DNA from: Mesobacterium pallidum
Lineage (GTDB): Bacteria; Pseudomonadota; Alphaproteobacteria; Rhodobacterales; Rhodobacteraceae
NCBI RefSeq assembly: GCF_019966535.1
Contig: NZ_JAIMID010000036.1
Location: forward strand, 1 to 36,864
Reading direction: 5' to 3'
DNA length: 36,864 nt
Shown here one piece after another: positions 25,372-33,801 of this stretch (the stretch's first letter is position 1; each line of letters starts with the position of its first letter). Position numbers and translations under genes: made by a program. The notes under the pieces are model-generated. The model had not been told where the DNA came from and searched no databases. It saw nothing but the letters and a program-made list of their open reading frames with translations.

Positions 25372-25461
25372 GGTGGGGTGGAACCCCACCCTACGGCGTC
25401 TCGGAAGGGTGACGCGACGCCAACCCTCACCGCCTTGGGTAGGGTGGGGTTTTACCCCACC
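25372..25461. repeat. Nested inverted repeat between convergent genes
   Basis: GGTGGGGT and ACCCCACC form a hairpin at 25372-25390, and the same arms form another at 25443-25461. The 23-bp arms at 25372-25394 and 25439-25461 are also inverted copies of each other, matching at 21 of 23 positions. The GTAGGGTGGGG type is common in Rhodobacteraceae as far as I recall. It probably ends both convergent transcripts. Confidence 0.7.
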
Positions 25462-25466
25462 ACGGG

Positions 25467-25922
25467 TCAGTCCAGCGCCTTCTCCATGAAGACCGAGGAG
25501 GGGCTGTCCGGGTAATCGCCGAACGGACCGCAAAAGGTGAAGCCCATCCGCTGGTACAGCCGATGCGCCGCCTCGAGCGTGTTGCCGGATTCCAGCCGCA
25601 TCACAGGCAGGCCCCGCGCCCGCGCCTCGAGCTCGAGCCGTTCGAGGATCTTCTGCGCCACGCCCCGGCCCCGGATGAAGGGGGCGGAGAACATGGACTT
25701 GACCTCTCCGTACCCCTCCCGCAGTGCCAGCGCGCCGGTGCCCAGGGTCGTGCCATATTCGCGGGCGACGAAGAACAGGATGTCCTCGGCCGCCAGCGCA
25801 TCGACGTCGAGGTAAAAATTGTCCTCGGGCGGGAACAGGCTGCGCATCAATTGCTGGCTTTCCTCCAGCAGCGCGCGGGCCTCGGGGTCGCGGGGGTCGC
25901 CGGGTTCGACGATGATGGTCAT
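25467..25922 (-). CDS. GNAT family N-acetyltransferase
   Basis: A 151-aa cytoplasmic acetyl-CoA-dependent acyltransferase. The acetyl-CoA binding motif A is SMFSAPFIRGRGVAQKILER (about 77-96), with RGRGVA in the R/Q-x-x-G-x-G/A position. The C-terminal part has VMRLESGNTLEAAHRLYQRM and GFTFCGPFGDY. The substrate is not apparent. The start is ATG 25922; the longer frame to 26006 has no support. Confidence 0.87.
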   Translation of the reverse strand: MTIIVEPGDPRDPEARALLEESQQLMRSLFPPEDNFYLDVDALAAEDILFFVAREYGTTLGTGALALREGYGEVKSMFSAPFIRGRGVAQKILERLELEARARGLPVMRLESGNTLEAAHRLYQRMGFTFCGPFGDYPDSPSSVFMEKALD

Positions 25923-26118
25923 GGTTGAAAGTCCTCGCCTCTTGCGCCACACCCTGTCTTGCGGGCCGCTGCGGGTCAAGCAGCCATAATCGGCGAGCTT
26001 CCGCAATATCTTGGGGATAACTCACCGAAACCCGCCAGATCGTGGGGCCCGGCATTGACTCGCGCCCCGCAGACCGCCCACATTTCAGGCCAATTCGGGA
26101 ATCAAGAGCAGGCCCAGG

Positions 26119-29100
26119 GTGCGATTCACCAAACTCAGACTGACCGGCTTCAAAAGCTTCGTCGATCCGACCGACCTGATCATCGGGGACGGGCTGACCG
26201 GTGTCGTGGGGCCGAACGGCTGCGGCAAGTCGAACCTGCTCGAAGCGCTGCGCTGGGTGATGGGCGAAAACCGCCCCACCGCCATGCGCGGCGGCGGGAT
26301 GGAGGACGTGATCTTTGCCGGCGCCGCCACGCGCCCCGCCCGGAACTTTGCCGAAGTCAGCCTGATGATCGACAACACCGACCGGTTGGCCCCGGCGGGG
26401 TTCAACGACGCCGACATGCTGGACATCACGCGGCGCATCACCCGTGACGTGGGCAGCGCCTACAAGGTCGGCACCAAGGACGTGCGGGCGCGCGACGTGC
26501 AGATGCTGTTCGCCGATGCCTCGACCGGCTCGCATTCGCCGGCGCTGGTGCGGCAGGGGCAGATTTCCGAACTGATCAACGCCAAGCCCAAGAGCCGGCG
26601 GCGCATCCTGGAAGAGGCGGCCGGGATCTCGGGCCTGTACCAGCGCCGCCACGAGGCCGAGCTGAAGCTGAAGAGCACCGAGACCAACCTGTCGCGCGTC
26701 GACGACGTGGTCGAACAGCTGGCCGGGCAGCTGGCGCAGCTGGGCCGGCAGGCGCGGCAGGCCGCGCGTTATCGCGCAATCGGCGAAGAGCTGCGGCGTT
26801 CCGAGGGCATGCTGCTGTACCGTCGCTGGCGCGAGGCAGACCAGCACCGGGCCAGTGCCGAAGGCGCGCTGCGCGACCGCACCTCGGCCGCAGCCCAGGC
26901 CGAGATGGCCGTGCGGGAGACCACCCGCCGCCGCGAAAGCGCCGAGGAAGCCCTGCCCCCGCTGCGCGAGGAAGACGCCATTGCCGCCGCCGTGCTGCAG
27001 CGGTTGATCGTGCAGCGCGACCAGCTCACCGACGAGGAAACCCGTGCGCAGGAGGCGATCCGCACCCTGACCGCGCGCATCGCCCAGCTTGTGCATGACA
27101 TGGAGCGCGAAAGCGCCCTGAACCGCGATGCCGGCGAGACGATCGAACGGCTGGAATGGGAGACGCGCGAGCTGGAAAAGGCCGGCGCCGGCCATGGCGA
27201 GGCGCTGGCCGAGGCGGCCGAGGCGGCGTCCGAAGCCGCGCAGGTGCTGCAGTCGCGCGAAAGCGATCTGGCGCAATACACCGAGGACATGGCGCGGCTT
27301 TCCGCCCGTCACCAGTCGGCGCAGCGCTTTCTCGATGACAGCCGCAAGATGCTCGCCCGCTCCGAGGGCGAGGCGATCCGCGCCCGCGAGGCGGTGGCCG
27401 AGGCGCGCGAGGCGCTCGAGGCGATGGCCGAAGAGCACGAGACCGCCTTTGCCCGCGAGGAAGAGGCCGTCGCCATGGCCGAGCGGGCCGAGGAGCTGCT
27501 GGCCGCCGCCGACGAGGCGCTGCAGGAATGCCAGGCGCGTGAAAGCGACGCCCGCGCCGCCAAGTCCGAGGCCGAGGGCGAGGCCAGCGCGCTGCGCGCC
27601 GAGGTCACGGCGCTGGCCAAGCTGGTGCAACGTGACACGGCCGAGGGCGGCCAGGTGATGGACGCGCTGACCGTGCGCCCGGGCTACGAAAAGGCACTGG
27701 GCGCCGCGCTGGCCGATGACCTGCGCGCGCCCGAGGTCGATGCCGACGGCCCCTCGGGCTGGGTGCCGCAGCCGGGCTATCCTGACGCGCCCGCCCTGCC
27801 CGCCGGCGTCGAAGCGCTGTCGAATTTCGTCACTGTCCCGGCCGTGCTGGTCCGCCGCATTGGCCAGATCGGCGTCGTGGATGCGGAGGACGGGCCCCGC
27901 TTGCAATCCGCGCTGCTCCCCGGCCAGCGGCTTGTGTCGGTCGAAGGCGATCTCTGGCGCTGGGACGGCTACCGCGCCTGGGCCGAGGATGCGCCCTCGG
28001 CCGCGGCGCTGCGGCTGCAGCAGCTGAACCGGCTGGAAGAGCTGAAGCACGCGATGGAGCGGGCCAACGCGACACTCGACGCGGCGCAGGCTGCCCACGA
28101 GGTGCTGCGCGCCCGCATGGCGCAGCTGTCGCAGGCCGACAAGGAGGCGCGCGAGGCCCGCCGCGAGGCCGACCGCCAGGTGGCCGAGGCGAACCGCGCC
28201 CTCAGCCGTGCCGAAGCGGAGAAGAGCCGCGCCGCCGGCAAGCTGGAAAACCTCGGCCTGTCGGTGACCCGGCACGAGGAAGACATGATGACCGCCCGCG
28301 CCCAGCTGAAAGAGGCCGAGGCGGCGGTGGCGGGGCTGGGTGACCTGGACGAGGCGCGCGCGCAGCTCGAGGACGTCAAGATGACGGTCGAGGCGGCGCG
28401 CATGACCATGATGTCCCGCCGCTCGGCCCATGACGAGCTGCGCCGCGAGGGTGAGGCGCGCACCCGCCGCCGGCAGGAGGTCATGAAGGAGCTTTCGGGC
28501 TGGCGCCACCGCCTCGAGACGGCCGAAAAGCGCAGTGCCGAGCTGGCCGAACGCAAGGCCGCCGCCGAGGAAGAGCTGTACGAGGCCAAGGCCGCCCCCG
28601 AGGAACTGGCCGAGCGGCGCGAGACGCTCGACGGCCAGATCGAGGCGGCCGAGACCCGCAAGACCGATGCCGCCGACAAGCTCGCCACCGCCGAGACCGC
28701 CTTGCGCGACTCGACCGTGGCCGAGCGCGAGGCCGAACGGCTCGCCGGTGAGGCCCGCGAAGCCCGGGCCCGCGCCGAGGCGCTGGCCGAAGCCGCCCGC
28801 GAGGCCGTTGCCGCCGCCGCCGACCGGATCGACGAGGAACACGACTGTTCCCCCGCCGACCTTCTGGCGCAGCTTGATACCGAGCCGGACAGCATCCCGC
28901 CCAGCGATGCGCTGGAGGCCGAGGTCAACCGCCTCAAGCGCCAGCGCGACGCGCTTGGCGCCGTGAACCTTCGCGCAGAGGAAGACGCCAAGTCGGTGCA
29001 GGAAGAACACGACGAGCTTCTGCGCGAAAAGACCGACCTGGAGGCGGCCGTGAAGACGCTGCGCAGCGGCATCGCCAGCCTCAACCGCGAGGGGCGCGAG

Positions 29101-29574
29101 AGGCTGCTGACCGCCTTCGAGCAGGTGAATTCCAACTTCGCCCTGCTCTACAAGCACCTTTTCGGCGGCGGCGAGGCGAACCTCGTGCTGGTCGAATCCG
29201 ACGACCCGCTGGACGCGGGCCTTGAGATCATGTGCCAGCCGCCGGGCAAGAAGCTGTCGACCCTGTCGCTGCTCTCGGGCGGCGAACAGACGCTGACCGC
29301 GCTGGCGCTGATCTTTGCCGTCTTCCTCGCCAACCCCGCGCCGATCTGCGTGCTGGACGAGGTCGACGCGCCGCTCGACGATGCGAACGTGACCCGCTTC
29401 TGCGACATGCTGGACGAGATGTGCCGCCGGACCGAGACGCGGTTCCTCATCATCACCCACCACGCGGTGACGATGAGCCGGATGGACCGCCTCTTCGGCG
29501 TCACCATGCAGGAACAGGGCGTGAGCCAGCTGGTGTCGGTCGACCTCAAGCGTGCCGAACAGATGGTCGCCTGA
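26119..29574 (+). CDS. smc: Chromosome segregation protein SMC
   Basis: A 1151-aa SMC ATPase that organises and segregates the chromosome with ScpA and ScpB. The N-terminal Walker A is GPNGCGKSN (about 31-39). Long coiled coils run from about 170 to 500 and from about 640 to 980. The hinge lies around 505-640 (VRPGYEKALGAALADDLRAP and after). The ABC signature LSGGEQ is at about 1052 and Walker B ICVLDEVDAPLDDAN at about 1076-1090. The GTG start at 26119 gives the conserved MRFTKLRLTGFKSF. It is the last clear core gene before an accessory region. Confidence 0.97.
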   Translation: MRFTKLRLTGFKSFVDPTDLIIGDGLTGVVGPNGCGKSNLLEALRWVMGENRPTAMRGGGMEDVIFAGAATRPARNFAEVSLMIDNTDRLAPAGFNDADMLDITRRITRDVGSAYKVGTKDVRARDVQMLFADASTGSHSPALVRQGQISELINAKPKSRRRILEEAAGISGLYQRRHEAELKLKSTETNLSRVDDVVEQLAGQLAQLGRQARQAARYRAIGEELRRSEGMLLYRRWREADQHRASAEGALRDRTSAAAQAEMAVRETTRRRESAEEALPPLREEDAIAAAVLQRLIVQRDQLTDEETRAQEAIRTLTARIAQLVHDMERESALNRDAGETIERLEWETRELEKAGAGHGEALAEAAEAASEAAQVLQSRESDLAQYTEDMARLSARHQSAQRFLDDSRKMLARSEGEAIRAREAVAEAREALEAMAEEHETAFAREEEAVAMAERAEELLAAADEALQECQARESDARAAKSEAEGEASALRAEVTALAKLVQRDTAEGGQVMDALTVRPGYEKALGAALADDLRAPEVDADGPSGWVPQPGYPDAPALPAGVEALSNFVTVPAVLVRRIGQIGVVDAEDGPRLQSALLPGQRLVSVEGDLWRWDGYRAWAEDAPSAAALRLQQLNRLEELKHAMERANATLDAAQAAHEVLRARMAQLSQADKEAREARREADRQVAEANRALSRAEAEKSRAAGKLENLGLSVTRHEEDMMTARAQLKEAEAAVAGLGDLDEARAQLEDVKMTVEAARMTMMSRRSAHDELRREGEARTRRRQEVMKELSGWRHRLETAEKRSAELAERKAAAEEELYEAKAAPEELAERRETLDGQIEAAETRKTDAADKLATAETALRDSTVAEREAERLAGEAREARARAEALAEAAREAVAAAADRIDEEHDCSPADLLAQLDTEPDSIPPSDALEAEVNRLKRQRDALGAVNLRAEEDAKSVQEEHDELLREKTDLEAAVKTLRSGIASLNREGRERLLTAFEQVNSNFALLYKHLFGGGEANLVLVESDDPLDAGLEIMCQPPGKKLSTLSLLSGGEQTLTALALIFAVFLANPAPICVLDEVDAPLDDANVTRFCDMLDEMCRRTETRFLIITHHAVTMSRMDRLFGVTMQEQGVSQLVSVDLKRAEQMVA

Positions 29575-30356
29575 TCGCCTGCGCTCGCTCAGGGTGCGTC
29601 TTGGGCAACATTGGGTGACATGCCGCGCCAGGGGCCCAGCCGTCGATGTCGCCCCGTTCGCTCTTTCCCGACTCCTGCCTGCTCGACAGGCCCGGCATGC
29701 CCAGGAAGATGGCGCGCAGGGTTGGTTTTCCCCGCCGACGTGGTTCCCCCTGCGACAGCTTGCCCCGTATCACAGAGGTCCAAGACGACGGCTGTGGTCA
29801 TGCCCCACGGCGTGGTACATGAGCGCCAGCCTCCCGAGAGGTCCATATCCGATCAGGATGCCGCGGCGGGCGAGTTGACGGTGGGATTGTCGGTGACACG
29901 GGCCAGCCGCGCCGCGACCCATTCATCGCCGGTCTCGAGCATCCGGGCTCAGACGACCGGTTGACTCCGCCTTGGCTGCCGCTGTCGACCTCGGCCTCCT
30001 TGACCCCATCACCAGCGTGTTCGCCGCGCATCCGATTCTGGATGCGCGCGACGTGATCGCCTGTCAGTAAGATCCGTACTGGCCCTGTTGTCGAGAACCA
30101 TCAGAACCGCGCGCTCGGGGACCTCAGGGGAATACTCGTTCGTCGTCTCGCTCATGATGTTCCATCCTGCCAAGGAGTCTGAACTTGCGCAGAACCCGGC
30201 GCGGTTCAGGGTCTCGGCAGGAGTCGTGTTTGACGTCGCCAGACGCCACCTTGGCCATGTAGCTCAACGGCCATCCGGGTTCACCCCGCCGGCGGCAGCG
30301 AAATCACACCAGCCCCTCGGACGTTCACGCCCGAGACCGATCCATGCGGCATGACC
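29575..30356. other. Gene-poor stretch with decayed mobile DNA
   Basis: About 780 bp after smc without an intact gene. The part 29963-30155 holds IS3-type orfA remains (listed separately). The rest contains only short frames in all six readings. No terminator, tRNA or obvious IS ends were found. The region looks like scar DNA from element decay. Confidence 0.5.
29963..30155 (-). pseudogene. Decayed IS3-family orfA transposase fragment
   Basis: Reading leftwards from the ATG at 30155, the protein begins MSETTNEYSPEVPERAVLMV, which closely resembles the start of IS3-family OrfA (SPEVRERAVRMV). The frame then loses similarity. In a second frame at 29963-30004 the sequence VKEAEVDSGSQGGV resembles the later OrfA segment that follows the helix-turn-helix (VKKAEVDSG...). 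The expected 20-30 residues between them are missing, so a deletion and a frameshift have occurred. OrfB was not found. Confidence 0.65.
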
Positions 30357-31409
30357 TCAAGACTTGGCAGGAGGGTTTCCCATGCGCCGGAACATCGAGG
30401 CCATGGATTCGAAATGCTTTTCCAGCGCCTTGAGCAGCGGGGTCTCTGCCGCACATATCGCGGCAATCGTACAGAGCTGGGCGGCAAAGGCCGGGTGAAC
30501 GCCCACATCATCCCGAGCGCGGATCCGGGTCTTGGACAGCCAGCCCCGGCTCGCCCGTTCGTCGAGAATGAGTTCCAGGCGCTTCATGCAGTGGAAGGCC
30601 AGGTAGAGACGCAGGTAGGACAGGAATTCGGGCGCCTTCGCGCCAAGTTCGGACCGCGCGACGAAGTCCATGACCTCCATCAGCAGCCTCGGCCGCAGCG
30701 GCAGCGTTTCATCGCCGAGAAGCCAGGCAAAGTCCTCGGCGCCGTGCCGCACGCCGCAATACTCGAAGTCGAACCAGCGCACCTTGCCCGTCGCGTCGAT
30801 CGCGGCATTGCCACTGCGGCAGTCCCACTTGACGAATTGACGCGCCGGCGACCACAGCGCCTCGCAGCAGGCCGTGCGGTCGATCTGCGCGGGGACATGT
30901 TTGCCCATGCGCTCGATGACGGAGACGCTGTCCGCCAGGCTTTCGATCCATTCATCGGAATCACCAAGCGGCGGCAACCGGGTCTCGAGACCGGCCTGTC
31001 GGCCTGCCGCCTGGATGCGGAAGATGGCCGCGATCGCCTCTTCCAGCATCTCGACCCTCTTGTCTTCGCGGGCTTGTGACAGCTCGATGTTCAGGCGGCG
31101 GCCGCCGACGTCGGACTGGAACATGATGTCCTCGTCCACGCCCAGCACCATCGGGATATCTTCGCAGAACTCGCCCAGCTCACCCAGCGCGAAGGCCTCT
31201 ATGTGGGTCCGGCGGAAGTTGGGGCGCCTGGTGGCAAAGATCGTGCGGTCGGAAAAGGTCAGCTTGATGCTGGCGCGCGAGGTACCGCCCGGAGCGGACA
31301 CGGCCACCACCTTGTCCTCGAAGAAGCTTTCGGCAGAGGCGACGATTTTCCGGATGCGGCTGGATTTCAGCTCATCGGGCGCAATTCCGGTCAGGACATG
31401 CTGATTCAT
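30357..31409 (-). CDS. Aminoglycoside-phosphotransferase-fold protein
   Basis: A 350-aa cytoplasmic protein with a protein-kinase-like APH fold. The N-lobe contains ASIKLTFSDRTIFATRRPNF and SDVGGRRLNIELSQ. The catalytic loop is FVKWDCRSGNAAI with the Asp and Asn in place, but Lys-Trp where His-Gly is usual. The metal-binding segment is VRWFDFEYCG, followed by EDFAWLLGDE. Such proteins phosphorylate small molecules such as sugars, choline or antibiotics; the substrate here is unknown. The start ATG 31409 has AGAGGAAT upstream. It sits alone between IS remains and the repeat-protein gene, inside the accessory region. Confidence 0.72.
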   Translation of the reverse strand: MNQHVLTGIAPDELKSSRIRKIVASAESFFEDKVVAVSAPGGTSRASIKLTFSDRTIFATRRPNFRRTHIEAFALGELGEFCEDIPMVLGVDEDIMFQSDVGGRRLNIELSQAREDKRVEMLEEAIAAIFRIQAAGRQAGLETRLPPLGDSDEWIESLADSVSVIERMGKHVPAQIDRTACCEALWSPARQFVKWDCRSGNAAIDATGKVRWFDFEYCGVRHGAEDFAWLLGDETLPLRPRLLMEVMDFVARSELGAKAPEFLSYLRLYLAFHCMKRLELILDERASRGWLSKTRIRARDDVGVHPAFAAQLCTIAAICAAETPLLKALEKHFESMASMFRRMGNPPAKS

Positions 31410-31483
31410 TCTCGGATTCCTCTTGTCGCTGCCGGTTCCTGACAATTGTGCCGGTTCTAGCCGAACAAGATGGTCCAATTAAG

Positions 31484-31529
31484 GAATAATCTTGCCGGTG
31501 TAGGGAATGGCGCCCGCGGCGCCATTCCC
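31484..31529. terminator. Hairpin after the repeat-protein gene
   Basis: GGGAATGGCGCC (31503-31514) and GGCGCCATTCCC (31518-31529) form a perfect 12-bp stem with a 3-nt loop, 23 bp beyond the stop of the leftward repeat-protein gene. The T-run (CTTTT) lies on the plus-strand side, so for the leftward transcript it follows an A-run and lacks a T-tail. GAATAATCTTGCC at 31484-31496 repeats half of the 17606-17635 hairpin. Confidence 0.55.
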
Positions 31530-31552
31530 CTTTTCAATCGACGACAGCGGGA

Positions 31553-33055
31553 TCAGATCATCGCCCAGTCGAGCTCGTCTTCCGCATCCATCGGCTCGTC
31601 GAGCGCGTCCGGCATCGTCTCCTCGTCGTCCGGGAACAGGCCCAGCAGGAGCTCGAACACATCCGCATTCTCGTCGGTGAGTTCGATCTGCTCGTCCGGC
31701 ACTTCGGTCGAGGCGGTCACCATGTCGTCCTCGGTACCGCCGTTCGGGATCATGTGGACACTGATTTCGGTGCCGATGATGTCCTCGAGCGACAAGGCAT
31801 GGTCGGGGTTCGACAGGGTGAACATCATCAGATGCGTCGACCCGCCGCCGTCCAGCGCGACCCCGTAGTCATTGGAGCCGCTGCCACTGGGATCGAGGTC
31901 CTGTTCGACCACGTCCTGTCCCGAGACCTCCAGGTTGTCGAGCACGGTGTCATCGTTGAAGTTGAGAGACACGCCGCGGACATCTGCCACGTTGTCGCCC
32001 ATGGCCTCGACCAGGAACTTCAGCGATCCGTCTTCGGTTTCAATGGCGATGACATGGCCTTCGATGACCCCTTCGACACCGAACGCCAGCTTGGCCACGT
32101 TCAGCGTGTCGTCGTCATCTCCGCCGCAGCCCTTCGTGCCGCCGGAGCCCTTGGTGCCGCCGGAACCCTTGGTGCCGCCGGAGCCCTTGGTGCCGCCGGA
32201 GCCCTTGGTGCCGCCGGAGCCCTTCGTGCCACCGGAGCCCTTCGTGCCACCGGAGCCTTTGGTGCCGCCGGAGCCCTTCGTGCCACCGGAACCCTTGGTG
32301 CCACAGGAGCCCTTGGTGCCGCCCGAACCCTTCGTGCCACCCGAACCCTTCGTGCCGCCGGAGCCCTTGGTGCCGCCGGAGCCCTTGGTGCCACCAGAGC
32401 CCTTGGTGCCACCGGAGCCCTTGGTGCCGCCGGAGCCTTTCGTACCGCCGGAGCCCTTGGTGCCACCGGAACCCTTCGTGCCGCCGGAGCCTTTGGTGCC
32501 GCCGGAGCCCTTCGTGCCACCGGAACCCTTGGTGCCACCGGAGCCCTTCGTGCCGCCGGAGCCCTTCGTGCCACCCGAACCCTTCGTGCCGCCGGAGCCC
32601 TTCGTGCCGCCGGAGCCCTTCGTGCCACCGGAACCCTTGGTGCCACCGGAGCCCTTCGTGCCACCGGAACCCTTGGTGCCACCGGAACCCTTGGTGCCAC
32701 CGGAGCCCTTCGTGCCGCCGGAGCCCTTGGTGCCGCCCGAACCCTTCGTGCCGCCCGAACCCTTCGTGCCGCCCGAACCCTTCGTGCCGCCCGAACCCTT
32801 CGTGCCGCCGGAGCCCTTCGTGCCGCCGGAACCCTTCGAGCCACCGGAGCCCTTGGTGCCACCGGAGCCCTTGGTGCCACCGGAACCCTTGGTGCCGCCG
32901 GAGCCCTTGGTGCCGCCGGAGCCTCCAGTGTCGTCATCATCTTCGAAGTAGTTTGAAAGGTGCGTCTGGTACCAATCGGAGAGGGCGTTCCCCTCAATCC
33001 CGCCATTGTAATAAGTGCCCGTCGCACATTTGCCGCCGAAACCGTGACCGTACAT
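31553..33055 (-). CDS. Hexapeptide (TKGSGG)-repeat protein
   Basis: A 500-aa protein of unknown function in three parts. Residues 1-43 are a Gly/Tyr-rich head (MYGHGFGGKCATGTYYNGGI) ending in an acidic DDDD. Residues about 44-312 are about 44 copies of TKGSGG with almost no amino-acid change. Residues about 313-500 form an acidic domain that begins DDDDTLNVAKLAFGVEG, has VADVRGVSLNFNDD and ends DELDWAMI. The last part recalls beta-sandwich domains seen in large secreted RTX-type proteins. No signal peptide or membrane segment is visible, so export, if any, would be by a C-terminal-signal route. The start ATG 33055 has TAGGGGA upstream. An AT-rich promoter region precedes it and a hairpin follows it. 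Confidence 0.75.
   Translation of the reverse strand: MYGHGFGGKCATGTYYNGGIEGNALSDWYQTHLSNYFEDDDDTGGSGGTKGSGGTKGSGGTKGSGGTKGSGGSKGSGGTKGSGGTKGSGGTKGSGGTKGSGGTKGSGGTKGSGGTKGSGGTKGSGGTKGSGGTKGSGGTKGSGGTKGSGGTKGSGGTKGSGGTKGSGGTKGSGGTKGSGGTKGSGGTKGSGGTKGSGGTKGSGGTKGSGGTKGSGGTKGSGGTKGSGGTKGSGGTKGSGGTKGSGGTKGSCGTKGSGGTKGSGGTKGSGGTKGSGGTKGSGGTKGSGGTKGSGGTKGSGGTKGSGGTKGCGGDDDDTLNVAKLAFGVEGVIEGHVIAIETEDGSLKFLVEAMGDNVADVRGVSLNFNDDTVLDNLEVSGQDVVEQDLDPSGSGSNDYGVALDGGGSTHLMMFTLSNPDHALSLEDIIGTEISVHMIPNGGTEDDMVTASTEVPDEQIELTDENADVFELLLGLFPDDEETMPDALDEPMDAEDELDWAMI
32121..32926 (-). repeat. 18-bp tandem repeat array encoding TKGSGG
   Basis: About 806 bp of tandem 18-bp units, roughly 44-45 copies, all in frame. 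Units differ mainly at third codon positions: ACC or ACG for Thr, GGC or GGT for Gly, TCC or TCG for Ser. Only three amino-acid changes are visible: one Thr to Ser, one Gly to Cys and, in the last unit, one Ser to Cys. Confidence 0.95.
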
Positions 33056-33801
33056 TTCCGAATCCCCTATCCTTGATCGTTGCGCGAACCACGACCCTTT
33101 GGCGGCAACACGCGACAATCAGACACGTCCCCTCATTTCCGACGCAATACCTTCGTGAAATTGACACGATTTTTCCCAATTTCGGTTTCCACACCGAAAA
33201 CGATGACTGGCTTATTCGAAAATTAGCTTTCTATTGAATACAAGCCGACCTGCCAAACCAAGGGGGTCGAATCGCCTACCGCCCGATTCGACTTCTGAGA
33301 GACGTGACCCTGGGTCACTTCGCCCCCTCGCCAAAGAGGTAAATCTCGCCGCCACATGCGCGCTTTAGTGGTGGACGGGGACTTGTCGTGCGCCCCGGGG
33401 CCCCTGCGCCGATCCGGACGCCTGGAGACCGTGATCCCTGCCCAATTGCGGCGCATGCAGCCCGGCCACTCGATTTGGCGGTTGCCCTGCGATGCATTTT
33501 GCACCGTGCACCGTCCCCGTACCGGGGCCCTTCGGACCGCCTCCACCACGGGCCGGGCGATGGTCCCAGCGGATCGCCGACCATCGACAGCCGGCGCGTT
33601 GCCGTGACCATTTGATAATGGAACGGACGGGTCAGGGAGACCGAGCGCAAGCCGTCCGCCCGGTGTGAGCGTGCGCGTGTCGCGACAGGGACAAGTCGGA
33701 CAGACGCAGCAGAAAGGCCAGCGTTCGGACTTCGAACGCTGGCCTCTGTCGCCCCCTGCGGTACCCGGCGATCCCGGGCGGTGCGTCACCCGCGACCCGG
33801 G
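33056..33801. other. Intergenic region with several palindromes
   Basis: No credible gene in 746 bp. The part nearest the repeat-protein gene (33150-33240) is AT-rich and likely holds its promoter. Perfect inverted repeats are TTTCGGT/ACCGAAA at 33180-33199, GTCGAATCG/CGATTCGAC at 33266-33292 and GTGACCC/GGGTCAC at 33304-33318. The part 33320-33700 shows nothing I can name. The terminator of the tadE-tadG pair is at 33715-33745. Confidence 0.6.
33715..33745 (-). terminator. Terminator after the TadG-like gene
   Basis: AGGCCAGCGTTCG and CGAACGCTGGCCT form a perfect 13-bp stem with a 5-nt loop. On the minus strand it is followed by TTTCTGC. It lies 57 bp beyond the TadG-like stop. Confidence 0.8.

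Noticed and set aside
25243..29463. 1406-aa minus-strand frame opposite smc
   Set aside because: It is the antisense shadow of smc and the GNAT gene; high GC content keeps it open.
29589..29846. 85-aa minus-strand frame after smc
   Set aside because: No ribosome site, no recognisable motif, and it lies in the decayed region beside the IS3 remnant.
30250..30295. tRNA-like pieces (TAGCTCAACGG and GGGTTCACCCC)
   Set aside because: The D-like and T-like pieces are only about 20 bp apart, too close for a tRNA, and no acceptor stem or anticodon arm can be paired.
32121..32926. CRISPR array
   Set aside because: The 18-bp units are directly tandem with no spacers and are translated in frame.
31754..32956. 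Long plus-strand frames of Pro/Glu/Val or Ala/Gly/Thr repeats opposite the repeat protein
   Set aside because: Tandem 18-bp units keep every frame open. The minus-strand frame has the ribosome site, unique non-repeat domains at both ends and third-position variation, so the others are shadows.
33223..33789. 188-aa minus-strand open frame
   Set aside because: It spans the terminator of the TadG-like gene and several palindromes, its composition is Arg/Pro-rich as in non-coding GC-rich DNA, and it has no ribosome site or recognisable motif.
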